64,000 bases of DNA, taken from the NCBI RefSeq assembly GCF_021462825.1, contig NZ_JAKEEB010000009.1, positions 62,001 through 126,000 of the forward strand, read 5' to 3'. This DNA is from Streptomyces glomeratus (GTDB lineage Bacteria > Actinomycetota > Actinomycetes > Streptomycetales > Streptomycetaceae). Position numbers and translations under genes: made by a program. The notes under the pieces are model-generated. The model was not told the DNA's origin. It made no database searches and saw nothing but the letters and a program-made list of their open reading frames with translations. Of the stretch, positions 1-7,604 are shown piece after piece (the first letter of the stretch is position 1; each line of letters begins with the position of its first letter).

Positions 1-16
1 GTCCACGGAGGAGCCG

Positions 17-694
17 ATGACGGTCGAAGCCCACTGTCCCACCCCGCTGTCCCCCGCGTGGGTCCCACCGGGCGTGTACGAACCCCAGCAGGACACCTGG
101 CTGCTGGCCCGGGCCCTGCTCAGGGAGCGGCTCGCCCCGGGGGCGGACGTCCTGGACCTGGGTACCGGTACCGGCGTCCTCGCCCTGGAAGCCGCGCGGC
201 TCGGCGCACGCGTCACCGCGGTCGACATCTCCTGGCGGGCGGTGCTCGCGGCCCGCGTGAACGCCCTGCTCAGCAGGCAGAACATCAGCGTGCGCCGCGG
301 TGATCTCACCTCGGCCGTGGCCGGACGCAGCTTCGACCTCGTCGTCAGCAACCCGCCCTATGTGCCGTCCCCCGGACGGAAGGCCCCCCGGGGCGCCGCG
401 CGTGCCTGGGACGCCGGATGGGACGGCCGCATGCTGCTGGACCGCATCTGCGATGCCGCGACCACGCTGGTGCGCCCGGGTGGCGTCCTGCTCTTGGTGC
501 ATTCCGCGCTGTGCGGGGTGGAGGACACGCTCGAACGGCTGACCTGTGCGGGACTGAGCGCCATGGTCACGGAGCGCGCGAAGGTGCCCTACGGCCGGGT
601 GCTGCGCTCCCGGCTGACCTGGCTGCGCGGGCGCGGACTGACGGCCGCCGACATGGTGGAAGAGCTGGTGATCATCCGTGCCGTACGAACGTGA
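17..694 (+). CDS. HemK2/PrmC-type class I methyltransferase
   Basis: This 225-residue protein is a Rossmann-fold, S-adenosylmethionine-dependent methyltransferase. The SAM-binding glycine motif is DLGTGTG near residue 47, the acidic end of strand 2 follows as TAVDIS, and the substrate motif is NPPYVPSP near residue 112. NPPY marks enzymes that methylate a side-chain amide or amine, and the short form without a PrmC N-terminal domain matches the HemK2/MTQ2 branch, so the substrate could be a glutamine of a release factor or another protein. A strong GGAGGAG site precedes the ATG. The stop lies inside the first copy of a 21-bp repeat that belongs to the next gene, which starts 17 bases earlier, so the two are translationally coupled. 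The family call is firm; the substrate is inference. Confidence 0.85.
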   Translation: MTVEAHCPTPLSPAWVPPGVYEPQQDTWLLARALLRERLAPGADVLDLGTGTGVLALEAARLGARVTAVDISWRAVLAARVNALLSRQNISVRRGDLTSAVAGRSFDLVVSNPPYVPSPGRKAPRGAARAWDAGWDGRMLLDRICDAATTLVRPGGVLLLVHSALCGVEDTLERLTCAGLSAMVTERAKVPYGRVLRSRLTWLRGRGLTAADMVEELVIIRAVRT

Positions 695-1088
695 CACCGC
701 ACCGTACGAAGGTGACACCGCACCGCGTGAACGTGGCGCCACACCGTACGAAGGTGACACCGCACCGCGCGAGCGTGGCGCCGCGCCGCACGAATCTGAC
801 ACCGCGCCGCCGTACCAATGTGACACCGCGCGGCGCGGACCTGACACCGCGCCGCGCGGGCGCGAGCGCGTGTGCCGTATCCGCGCCGACCGTGACGGTC
901 CGCTGTTGGTCGAGGGACCGGTGGAAATCATCGGCCCGGACGGCGAGCCGGTGGTGAGCCGGCGGTTCGTCGTGGCCATCTGCACCTGCCGGCGCAGCCG
1001 TACCTACCCCTGGTGCGACACCAGCCACCGCCGCCGTGGGAAGCCCGCTGACGACCCCTTGCCGGGAGGAACGGAGGCGCTCGAGTGA
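678..1088 (+). CDS. CDGSH iron-sulfur protein with a repeat-built N-terminal extension
   Basis: The C-terminal 70 residues form a CDGSH-type domain. The ligand pattern CTCRRSRTYPWCDTSH (near residues 101-116) supplies three cysteines and one histidine for a [2Fe-2S] cluster; the usual G of CDGSH is T here. The first 60 or so residues are heptapeptide repeats of the type PYEGDTA, encoded by a 21-bp tandem repeat, low in complexity and unlike the family, which is normally 70-80 residues long. An internal GTG at 870 would give a normal 72-residue protein, so the repeat may instead be an intergenic repeat that happens to stay open. The stop overlaps the GTG of the next gene (GTGA). Redox or electron-transfer partnership with the downstream diiron protein is inferred from the coupling. 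Confidence 0.75.
   Translation: MPYERDTAPYEGDTAPRERGATPYEGDTAPRERGAAPHESDTAPPYQCDTARRGPDTAPRGRERVCRIRADRDGPLLVEGPVEIIGPDGEPVVSRRFVVAICTCRRSRTYPWCDTSHRRRGKPADDPLPGGTEALE
681..851 (+). repeat. 21-bp tandem repeat, about 8 copies
   Basis: Consecutive 21-bp units of the form CCGTACGAAGGTGACACCGC+A start at 681, 702, 723, 744, 765, 786, 807 and 831. The 807 unit carries one extra codon (24 bp), and a degenerate partial unit follows at 852. The units alternate between two subtypes (GTGACACC and GTGGCGCC). They keep one reading frame open and span the stop codon of the methyltransferase gene. Confidence 0.95.
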
Positions 1089-2179
1089 CGATCACCCGGC
1101 TCGAACCACGCCGGTGCAGCCCGCCCCTGCCGGATGCCAGGGGACCGCTGTCGCACGCGGTGGTGGCCGCCCTGCGGGACAGGGTCGCCCCGCCGTCGCC
1201 CGTCCCGCCGGAGGAAGGCGGTCCGTACGGGGAGGACCTGCAGCTCGCGCTCTACGTGCTGTACGAACTGCACTACCAGGGGTTCGCCGGAGTCGACGAC
1301 GACTGTGAGTGGGACCCCGCGCTCCTCGCCTTCCGCCGGGCCCTCGAGGAGCGGTTCCTGGCCGCCCTCCGCGCCGACGTCCCGGTGGACACCGGCGCCC
1401 AGGAGGCCCTCGACGAACTCCAGGTCGAACCGGTCGGCGACGACGGCACCGGCGTCTCCCACTTCCTCAGGAACCAGGGCCGGCCGGAGCACCTGCGGGA
1501 GTACGCGGCGCTGCGGTCGCTGTACCACCTCAAGGAGGCCGACCCGCACGCCTGGGTGATCCCCCGCCTGCACGGCCGCGCCAAGGCGGCCATGGCGGCC
1601 GTGGAGTTCGACGAGTTCGGGGCGGGACGGGCCGATGAGATCCACGCGGGCCTCTTCGCGGACCTGATGGAGGAACTGGGACTGCGCACGGCCTACGGCT
1701 ACTACCTGGAGGCGGCGCCCGCCGAGCTGCTCGCCACCGTCAACCTGATGTCGCTCTTCGGCCTGCACCGCAGTCTCAGGGGCGCGCTGACCGGCCACTT
1801 CGCGGCCGTCGAGGTGACCTCGTCCCCCGGTTCACGCCGGCTGGCCGAGGCCCTGCGCCGGGTCGGCGCGGGTGAGGCGGCCGTGCGCTTCTACGACGAG
1901 CACGTGGTGGCGGACGCCGTACACGAGCAGGTCGTACGCCACGAGGTGGTCGGCGGGCTGCTGGAGAGCGAGCCCGGCCTGGAGACGGACGTCGTCTTCG
2001 GCATCCGGGCCACCGGCTTTCTCGAGGACCGGCTCGCCGCGCGCCTCCTCGCGGCCTGGCGCGGTGGACACACGGCGCTGCGGACCGGGGCGCTGCCACC
2101 GGTAGAGGCGGATTCCCGGGGCACCGACGGGGAACCCACCCCGCGACACGCACACGGGCCCACCTCGAAGGAGTGGTGA
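1085..2179 (+). CDS. Haem-oxygenase-like diiron protein (iron-containing redox enzyme family)
   Basis: This 364-residue protein matches the large haem-oxygenase-like (HDO) family annotated as iron-containing redox enzymes. Visible features are an early E/H helix (YELHYQGF near residue 58), a central helix pair around VEFDEFGAG...DEIHAG (residues 176-195) and a late YDEHVVADAVHE segment (about 272-283). Its H/D/H spacing is typical of the third metal-binding helix of diiron oxidases such as the SznF central domain. Such enzymes activate O2 for N-oxygenation, desaturation or fragmentation. The GTG start overlaps the upstream CDGSH stop and the stop overlaps the next ATG, so the iron-sulfur protein may deliver electrons. 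The family call is reasonably firm; substrate and reaction are unknown. Confidence 0.75.
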   Translation: MTITRLEPRRCSPPLPDARGPLSHAVVAALRDRVAPPSPVPPEEGGPYGEDLQLALYVLYELHYQGFAGVDDDCEWDPALLAFRRALEERFLAALRADVPVDTGAQEALDELQVEPVGDDGTGVSHFLRNQGRPEHLREYAALRSLYHLKEADPHAWVIPRLHGRAKAAMAAVEFDEFGAGRADEIHAGLFADLMEELGLRTAYGYYLEAAPAELLATVNLMSLFGLHRSLRGALTGHFAAVEVTSSPGSRRLAEALRRVGAGEAAVRFYDEHVVADAVHEQVVRHEVVGGLLESEPGLETDVVFGIRATGFLEDRLAARLLAAWRGGHTALRTGALPPVEADSRGTDGEPTPRHAHGPTSKEW

Positions 2180-2367
2180 TGACAGAGCAACGACACGACG
2201 AAGAGTTCTACCGGAGCGACCGCCCGGCCCACCCGACACTGGAGGAGGACCGGCCCCGCGGGGGCAAGCCCAAGGCACCGGCCAAGCACCGCGGGCCCTG
2301 GGTGACGGTGGGGATCGTCGTCCTGGTGGTCGTGCTGGTCGTCCTCGGTATCGCGCTCTTTCCCTGA
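2179..2367 (+). CDS. Small single-span membrane protein
   Basis: This 62-residue protein has a charged, hydrophilic N-terminal 40 residues and one transmembrane helix at the C-terminus (VTVGIVVLVVVLVVLGIAL), ending at once in FP. The ATG overlaps the stop of the diiron gene (TGATG), and GAAGGAG lies 5-6 bases upstream. It is probably a tail-anchored accessory to the operon. Related short proteins are annotated only as hypothetical in Streptomyces, and no function can be read from sequence. Confidence 0.7.
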   Translation: MTEQRHDEEFYRSDRPAHPTLEEDRPRGGKPKAPAKHRGPWVTVGIVVLVVVLVVLGIALFP

Positions 2368-2454
2368 TCGCGCTCTCTCCCCGGGGACGGGGGTGCGCTG
2401 GTATCCGGGCCCCGGTGACGTGTTCAAATCCCGGGCACGGGTACCCGGGGCGCC

Positions 2455-2835
2455 ATGATGACGATCTCCCTGGAAACGCTCGCCGCCTCGAACGCCGCCT
2501 GGGCCGTGCTCGGGGCCTTCATCGGCGGCCTCGTGATCGTCGCTGCCCTGATCTGGGCCGTCCGGCTCGGAATCCGGGTGCGTCGCCGCGAACCCGCCCC
2601 GCCGCGGCCCTCCGATCACCCCAAGCCACCGCCCGGCGGACCCGTCATGGAATCCCGGGAAGTCAGAAAGCCGAACGAGGTGCCCCGGGCCGAGAACGAG
2701 AGCCAACGCCTGACCCCGCACGAGCTGCATCCCACCGGAACCACCCGCAGCGAGAACCAGGAGCGCCCCCGCTGGAGCGGCGGCTCCGGCGGCTCCGGCG
2801 GCTCCTTCGGCAGCGGCGGCTCCGGCGCCACCTGA
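2455..2835 (+). CDS. DUF6479 family membrane protein
   Basis: This 126-residue protein has one N-terminal transmembrane helix (residues about 15-38), a short basic stop-transfer segment (RVRRRE) and a long, disordered, charged tail ending in repeated GGSGGS. The central EVRKPNEVPR and LTPHELH segments match what I remember of DUF6479, a Streptomyces family of unknown role. Two ATG codons are adjacent (2455 and 2458), and no good ribosome site is visible, so the exact start is open. The gene stands alone, 87 bases after the preceding operon. Confidence 0.65.
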   Translation: MMTISLETLAASNAAWAVLGAFIGGLVIVAALIWAVRLGIRVRRREPAPPRPSDHPKPPPGGPVMESREVRKPNEVPRAENESQRLTPHELHPTGTTRSENQERPRWSGGSGGSGGSFGSGGSGAT

Positions 2836-2888
2836 CCACCCGACGGGCGGGTCCTGTGCGGCCGCACGAGGGCGGTCGCGGACCAACG

Positions 2889-3287
2889 TCAGGAACGTGC
2901 GTCCCGCTCGGCGCGTTCGGCGTTCCGCTTCTTGATACGGGAGGCTTCCTTGCGGACCTCGGCCTGAGTGGCGCGTTCCTTCTCCAGCCACTCGGGCCGG
3001 TCCCGTTTGAGGGCCTCGATCTGCTCGGTGGTGAGGGGTTCCGTGACCCCGCCGCGCGCGAGACCCGCGATGGACACGCCCAGCTTCGCCGCCACCACCG
3101 GGCGGGGGTGCGGGCCGTTGAGTCGCAGCTCGCGCAGCCACTCCGGCGGATTCGCCTGGAGTTCGTCCAGCTCGGCGCGCGAGACCACACCCTCCTGGAA
3201 CTCGGCAGGGGTGGCGGGGAGGTACACACCCAGCTTCTTCGCCGCGGTCGCGGGCTTCATCGTCTGGGTGGTCTGGTGCGACTTCAT
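2889..3287 (-). CDS. DUF5997 family protein
   Basis: This is a 132-residue, basic, soluble protein. It contains KPATAAKKLGVYLPATP and a repeated pattern of short helices (VVSRAELDELQANPPEWL, then TEPLTTEQIEALKRDRPEWL), a duplicated module with a conserved PEWL. It ends in a Lys/Arg-rich helix. I recognise it as DUF5997, of unknown function. The frame is open further upstream, but ATG 3287 (MKSHQTT) or ATG 3260 (MKPATAA) fit the family start. It is transcribed divergently from the LysR-like sensor gene, about 58 bases away, a pairing I associate with actinobacteria; a functional link is therefore plausible. Confidence 0.75.
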   Translation of the reverse strand: MKSHQTTQTMKPATAAKKLGVYLPATPAEFQEGVVSRAELDELQANPPEWLRELRLNGPHPRPVVAAKLGVSIAGLARGGVTEPLTTEQIEALKRDRPEWLEKERATQAEVRKEASRIKKRNAERAERDARS

Positions 3288-3345
3288 GGTGTCCAGACTA
3301 TCGGCCGTGTTCTGGCCCTTTGACCACGGCCGGTAACCTGGCGGG

Positions 3346-4158
3346 GTGACAGGCTCGGAAGCATCCCCCTCGTTCCGGCTCGCGTACGTCCCCGGGGTGA
3401 CGCCCGCCAAGTGGGTGCGGATCTGGAACGAGCGCCTACCCGATGTCCCCCTGACCCTGCTCCAGGTGCCGGCGGCGGAGGCCCCCGAAGCGCTGCGCGA
3501 CCGCGCGGCCGACGCCGGGCTTGTGCGGCTGCCGGTGGACCGCACGTTCTTCAGTGCGATCCCGCTCTACACCGAGACGACGGTCGTGGTGGTCCCCAAG
3601 GACCACGTGGTGAGCGCCGTGGACGAGGTGTCCATCGGGGATCTCGCCGACGAGGTCGTGTTCCACCCCCTCGACGACGTCCTGGGCTGGGAGCAGCCGC
3701 CGGGACAGCCCGCGTTCGAGCGGCCCGCCACTACGGAGGACGCCATCGAGCTGGTGGCGGCAGGGGTGGGGCTGCTCGTCGTCCCGCAGTCGCTGGCGCG
3801 TCTGTACCACCGCCGGGACCTCACCTACCGGCCCGTGGTGGACGCCCCCCAGTCGGCCGTCGCCCTCTCCTGGCCCGAGGACGCGACCACGGACCTGGTC
3901 GAGGACTTCATCGGGATCGTCCGCGGGCGGACGGTGAACAGCACCCGGGGGCGTACTGCGGCCAAGGCCGCCGCGCAGCCGAAGCGGGAGCGCCCCGACG
4001 CGGCCGGTGTCCGGCGCCAGCCCGCGGCGGCGAAGAACGGCAAGACCGGTAAGACGGGCAGGACCGGCAAGACGGGGAAGCCGACGGCCAGGAACCCGCG
4101 AAGCGGCTCCGGCGGCTCCCAGGGCAATCGGCGCGGCAAGCCCCGCGGCCGTTCGTAG
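3346..4158 (+). CDS. LysR-type substrate-binding domain protein lacking the DNA-binding domain
   Basis: Residues 1-195 resemble the effector-binding half of LysR regulators: a periplasmic-binding-like fold starting FRLAYVPGVTPAKW, with AGVGLLVVPQS near residue 140. There is no N-terminal winged helix, and the 70-residue tail is Lys/Arg-rich with KTGKTGRTGKTGK-type repeats that could bind nucleic acid. The GTG has no ribosome site but follows a TAACCT box (3333-3338) by 7 bases, which suggests a leaderless transcript. It is divergent to the DUF5997 gene. It may be a small-molecule sensor that acts through a partner rather than by a canonical HTH. Confidence 0.75.
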   Translation: MTGSEASPSFRLAYVPGVTPAKWVRIWNERLPDVPLTLLQVPAAEAPEALRDRAADAGLVRLPVDRTFFSAIPLYTETTVVVVPKDHVVSAVDEVSIGDLADEVVFHPLDDVLGWEQPPGQPAFERPATTEDAIELVAAGVGLLVVPQSLARLYHRRDLTYRPVVDAPQSAVALSWPEDATTDLVEDFIGIVRGRTVNSTRGRTAAKAAAQPKRERPDAAGVRRQPAAAKNGKTGKTGRTGKTGKPTARNPRSGSGGSQGNRRGKPRGRS

Positions 4159-4243
4159 ACGCGCGCCACCGAACCCCCTCGCGGCGGCTCGCTCACCCTG
4201 ACGGCCGTGGCGGCGGGTGGGACGACGTGCCCGGCCGGGGCGG

Positions 4244-4720
4244 TCAGGTCGCCGCCGTGCGGCCGATCGACTCCACCAGCGGAAGCAGCCGGTGCGGCAC
4301 GCGCTCGCGCAGCGCCACCTCCGTGCGGGTGCGGACGACCCCCGGCAGACTGATCAGCGCCTGGATGACGTCCTCCAGGTGTTCGTTGTCCCGCGCCACG
4401 ACCCGGGTCATCAGATCGCCGCCGCCGGTGATCGAGAACGCTTCCACGATCTCCGGCACGGCCGCGAGCGCGTCGCCCACGTCGTCCAGGTGTCCCTGCG
4501 TGACCTCGATGTGCACGAAGGCGAGCACCGGGTGCCCGAGCGCGGCGGGGGACAGGGAAGGGCCCGTACCGGTGATCACCCCATCGCGCTCCAGACGGTC
4601 CAGCCGGGCCTGCAGCGTGCCGCGGGCGATGCCCAGGATCCGCGCGTACTCGCGCACGCTGGTGCGCGGTTGCTGAAGCAGCAGCCGGAGGATGCGGGTG
4701 TCGAGTTCGTCGACGGCCAT
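4244..4720 (-). CDS. Lrp/AsnC family transcriptional regulator
   Basis: This 158-residue protein has an N-terminal HTH (LDTRILRLLLQQPRTSVREYARILGIARGT, given here only in part by residue span 5-34) and a C-terminal RAM/AsnC ligand-binding domain ending in LLPLVESIGR. Length and order are normal for Lrp/AsnC proteins, which form octamers and respond to amino acids. ATG 4720 gives the family N-terminus. The gene is divergent from the FUSC transporter gene (220 bases between starts), a likely target, and two CCANTGG boxes lie between them. Confidence 0.88.
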   Translation of the reverse strand: MAVDELDTRILRLLLQQPRTSVREYARILGIARGTLQARLDRLERDGVITGTGPSLSPAALGHPVLAFVHIEVTQGHLDDVGDALAAVPEIVEAFSITGGGDLMTRVVARDNEHLEDVIQALISLPGVVRTRTEVALRERVPHRLLPLVESIGRTAAT

Positions 4721-4743
4721 GGTCCGTTGGCCTTTCTTGCATG

Positions 4744-4773
4744 CCACTGGAACTTTCACGACTGTACCAATGG
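4744..4773. promoter_or_regulatory. Candidate Lrp operator pair
   Basis: Two short palindromes, CCACTGG (4744-4750) and CCAATGG (4767-4773), lie 23 bp apart centre to centre, about two helical turns. They sit just upstream of the Lrp start and in the divergent region shared with the FUSC gene. Phased short boxes are usual for Lrp octamers; the assignment is inference. Confidence 0.35.
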
Positions 4774-4939
4774 TCCTGTGGAGAGTGCGCCGCTTGAGCC
4801 ACTGCCGCGCTGATGCTTTCCTTGTGGCTATCAATGGCGCCGCGTAGCGCAGGACCGGTGACGAAGCCGGAAACCGTGCCCGCGGCGCCATTCCCATGTC
4901 CTGATGGACGAAGCAGATGCAGGGGGCGGATTTCCGACG

Positions 4940-6436
4940 GTGAAGAAGATGTTCATGGCTCCTGACCCGGGGCTCTTCCGGCTGCGGGTCTCGCTGCGCG
5001 CGGTGCTCGGCATCGGCCTGGCCGTGACCGTGTGCGAGTCGGCCGGGCTGTCCCTGCCCGCCTCGATCACCGGCGGGCTCGCCGCGCTCCTCGCGCTGTT
5101 CACGGTCGCCGATCCGACGGTGCGCGGCCAGGCGGTCACCACCGCGCTGCTTCCCGTGGCCGGACTTCCCGTCCTCGCCCTGGCGAGCGCCCTGCACACG
5201 GTGCCGGTGGTGCGGGACGCGGTGTGGCTCGCGGTGGTCTTCGCCGGTGTGTACGCCCGCCGCTGGGGACCGCGGGGCAACGCGCTCGGCATCTTCGCCT
5301 TCATGACGTTCTTCATCGCGCAGTTCCTGCGCGCGGTCCCGGACCTGCTTCCGGAGCTGTCCGCGGCCGTGGCGCTGTCGCTGGGGGCCGCGGCGGCGGT
5401 GCGGTTCGGCCTGTGGTGCGTCGAGCGCCGCACGCCACTGCCGGCCGCGCCCGCACCGCTCGACGGTCGGGGGCTGGCCCGGCCCGCCACACGGCAGGCC
5501 TTCCAGGCGACGGCCGCCTGCGCGTTCGCGGTCGCCGCGGGCCAGCTGCTGTCGCACGAGCGCTGGTACTGGGCCGTCGGCACCGCCTGGTGGATCTTCG
5601 TGAACACCGCCTCGCGCGGCGAGACACTGGTCCGCGGCTTCCGGCGCGTCGTGGGCACGGTGACCGGCATCTTCGCCGGACTGCTGGTCGCGGTACCGCT
5701 GCACGGCGCCCCCGTGCCCACGGCCGTGCTCATCGCCGTCTGTGTGTTCGGGATCTTCTACACGGCGGCGCCCTCCTACAGCTGGATGATGTTCTTCGTC
5801 ACCGTCATGGCGGGCCTGCTCTACGGCCTGCTCGGTGTCCTGCACCCCGGTCTGCTCGGCCTGCGCCTCGCGGAGACGGGCGCCGGGGCGCTCGGCGCCG
5901 CGCTCGCCGTGGCGCTCGTGCTGCCGATCACCACCCACGCGGTCACCGACCGGTGGGTGCGCAGGGCCGTGCACGCCGTCCACGGCTGCACCGCCGCGGC
6001 GGCACGCAGGCTCGCGGGCGACGCGGAGGCGGACCCCGCGTCCCGCGCCGCCGAACTGGAAGCGCTGCTCGCGCGGGTCCGTCAGGCCCTGGCACCGCTG
6101 GTGCACCCGCTGAGCCCGCTGCGGGCCCGCAAGGCCCGGGCCCTGGAGGTGCTCGCCCTGCTCGACATGTGCGCCCGGGAGACGCGCGGCCTGGTGGCCG
6201 TCGCCGCGGATCCGGACGCCTCGCACGACGCCCGGCTGACCGCCGCGTGCCTCCGTGTCGAGACCGCCGTGGAGACGCTGCTCGGCGCGGTCCCCGAGCG
6301 CGTCCTCCCAGTGCCCACGAGTGCCCCCGGCCACCACCCGGGCGCCGAGCGCGCCCTCGGCCACCTCCACGGCCTGGAACGGGCCCTGCTCGCTCTGGCC
6401 ACACCGCTGCGCGGCGCCTCGCCCGTCCAGGCCTGA
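4940..6436 (+). CDS. FUSC family membrane transporter
   Basis: The protein (498 residues from GTG 4940) has two groups of hydrophobic helices, residues about 15-150 and 185-315. Each is followed by a soluble Ala/Arg-rich helical region, the layout of FUSC/aromatic-acid-exporter proteins (related to fusaric acid resistance and AaeB). The second membrane block starts with RPATRQAFQATAACAFAV and contains WYWAVGTAWWIF, the FUSC signature region. Candidate starts are ATG 4904, GTG 4940 (MKKMFMAPDP, preceded by AGGGGGCGG) and ATG 4949; 4940 is preferred but uncertain. It is divergent from lrp. It is probably an efflux or osmotic-adaptation protein, and the substrate is unknown. Confidence 0.8.
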   Translation: MKKMFMAPDPGLFRLRVSLRAVLGIGLAVTVCESAGLSLPASITGGLAALLALFTVADPTVRGQAVTTALLPVAGLPVLALASALHTVPVVRDAVWLAVVFAGVYARRWGPRGNALGIFAFMTFFIAQFLRAVPDLLPELSAAVALSLGAAAAVRFGLWCVERRTPLPAAPAPLDGRGLARPATRQAFQATAACAFAVAAGQLLSHERWYWAVGTAWWIFVNTASRGETLVRGFRRVVGTVTGIFAGLLVAVPLHGAPVPTAVLIAVCVFGIFYTAAPSYSWMMFFVTVMAGLLYGLLGVLHPGLLGLRLAETGAGALGAALAVALVLPITTHAVTDRWVRRAVHAVHGCTAAAARRLAGDAEADPASRAAELEALLARVRQALAPLVHPLSPLRARKARALEVLALLDMCARETRGLVAVAADPDASHDARLTAACLRVETAVETLLGAVPERVLPVPTSAPGHHPGAERALGHLHGLERALLALATPLRGASPVQA

Positions 6437-6507
6437 CGGATCCCCGCTTTTGGTCTAGACCTGCTGCTACCGTCGTCCCGGCAGCATGTCGGCGAGAGGG
6501 GACGGCA

Positions 6508-7527
6508 GTGGCGGACGGCGGCGCGCGGCGGGCGTACATCGGCTCGTTCACGACAGCGGGAGGGCGCGGCATCCTCACGGCGGCCGTGGCTCCGGACAGC
6601 GGAGCGCTGACCGTGCTCGACGCCCTGAACGGGCTGCCCGACCCGTCCTATCTGGCGCTGTCCGGGGACATGCTGTACGCGGTCAGCGAGACGCCCGACG
6701 GCGCGGTCGCCGCGTACCGCCTCGACGGCGACCGGATCGAGCCCGCCGGTCCGCCGGTCCGCGTCGGCAGCGGGCCTACGCATCTGAGCGTGCACGCCGG
6801 TCATGCGCTGACCGCCGACTACGGCTCCGGCAGTGTCACCGTCGTCCCCCTCGCCGCCGGGGGCACCCTGGGGGAGCGGGCGTCCGGAGTGCTCCGGCAC
6901 AGGGGCTCGGGGCCGGTCCCGCAGCGGCAGCAGGGTCCCCACGCTCATCAGGTGCAGCCCGATCCGAGCGGCCGCTGGGTCGTCAGCGTCGACCTCGGCA
7001 CGGACTCCGTCCAGGTGTGCGCCCTTCAGCGCGGCACTGTACGGCTGCATCGGGAGATCCCGCTGCCGGCCGGGTCGGGGCCGCGCCATCTGGCCTTCCA
7101 TCCGGACGGGGACCGCGCCTACGTCCTGAACGAGCTGACGCCGACCGTCATCGTGTGCCGCTGGGACGCCGGGGCCGGGGTTCTGGAGCCGGTCACCGAG
7201 ACGTGCGTGCTGCCGGACCGGCCCGTGGGCCAGGCCTACCCGTCGGGGATCGTCGTCTCACCCGACGGGCGCTTCGTGTGGACCGCGACCCGGGGTCAGG
7301 ATCTGCTGTCCGTGCTCGCCATCGAGGGAGAAGGGCTGGGGCCGGTGGCCGCGGTGCCGTGCGGGGGCGTCTGGCCGCGTGCGCTCGCCCTGTCGGAGGG
7401 GTTCCTCTACGTCGCCAACGAGCGGTCCGGGGACGTCACCTGGTTCGCGCCGGACCCGGAGACGGGCCTGCCGAGGCGGGGCGGCTCGGTGGAGGCCCCG
7501 GCGGCCTCCTGTGTCGTCTTCGGCTGA
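6508..7527 (+). CDS. Lactonase family beta-propeller (6-phosphogluconolactonase-like)
   Basis: This 339-residue protein begins RRAYIGSFTTAGGRGI and carries repeated blades such as HLSVHAGHALTADYGSGSV, HQVQPDPSGRW, HLAFHPDGDRAYVLNEL and SGIVVSPDGRFVW, matching the seven-bladed lactonase/Pgl family (PF10282). Members hydrolyse 6-phosphogluconolactone or related lactones in the cytosol. GTG 6508 is preceded by GAGAGGGG at good spacing. The gene is monocistronic and ends at a shared bidirectional terminator. Confidence 0.85.
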   Translation: MADGGARRAYIGSFTTAGGRGILTAAVAPDSGALTVLDALNGLPDPSYLALSGDMLYAVSETPDGAVAAYRLDGDRIEPAGPPVRVGSGPTHLSVHAGHALTADYGSGSVTVVPLAAGGTLGERASGVLRHRGSGPVPQRQQGPHAHQVQPDPSGRWVVSVDLGTDSVQVCALQRGTVRLHREIPLPAGSGPRHLAFHPDGDRAYVLNELTPTVIVCRWDAGAGVLEPVTETCVLPDRPVGQAYPSGIVVSPDGRFVWTATRGQDLLSVLAIEGEGLGPVAAVPCGGVWPRALALSEGFLYVANERSGDVTWFAPDPETGLPRRGGSVEAPAASCVVFG

Positions 7528-7544
7528 CCAGCCTCCGCAAGGCG

Positions 7545-7577
7545 AAGGGCCCGTCCCCCTGAGGGAAACGGGCCCTT
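7545..7577. terminator. Bidirectional terminator hairpin
   Basis: AAGGGCCCGT (7545-7554) pairs perfectly with ACGGGCCCTT (7568-7577) around a short loop. It lies between the convergent ends of the lactonase gene (7527) and the chelatase-like gene (7605), so it can serve both. Confidence 0.8.
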
Positions 7578-7604
7578 GGTCGTGCAGGTGCTCTTGTGCG
7601 GGGC

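Noticed and set aside
2410..2455. GTTCAAATCCCGGG, like the T-loop of a tRNA
   Set aside because: No acceptor, D or anticodon arm can be folded around it, and it runs straight into the DUF6479 start.
4244..6370. 708-codon minus-strand frame covering the Lrp and FUSC genes
   Set aside because: Only the last 158 codons (Lrp) are coding; the rest is antisense to the FUSC gene.
5032..7527. 831-codon open frame spanning the FUSC and lactonase genes
   Set aside because: Its first 490 codons are an Arg/Pro/Gly-rich shadow of the FUSC gene; only the part from GTG 6508 is a real protein.
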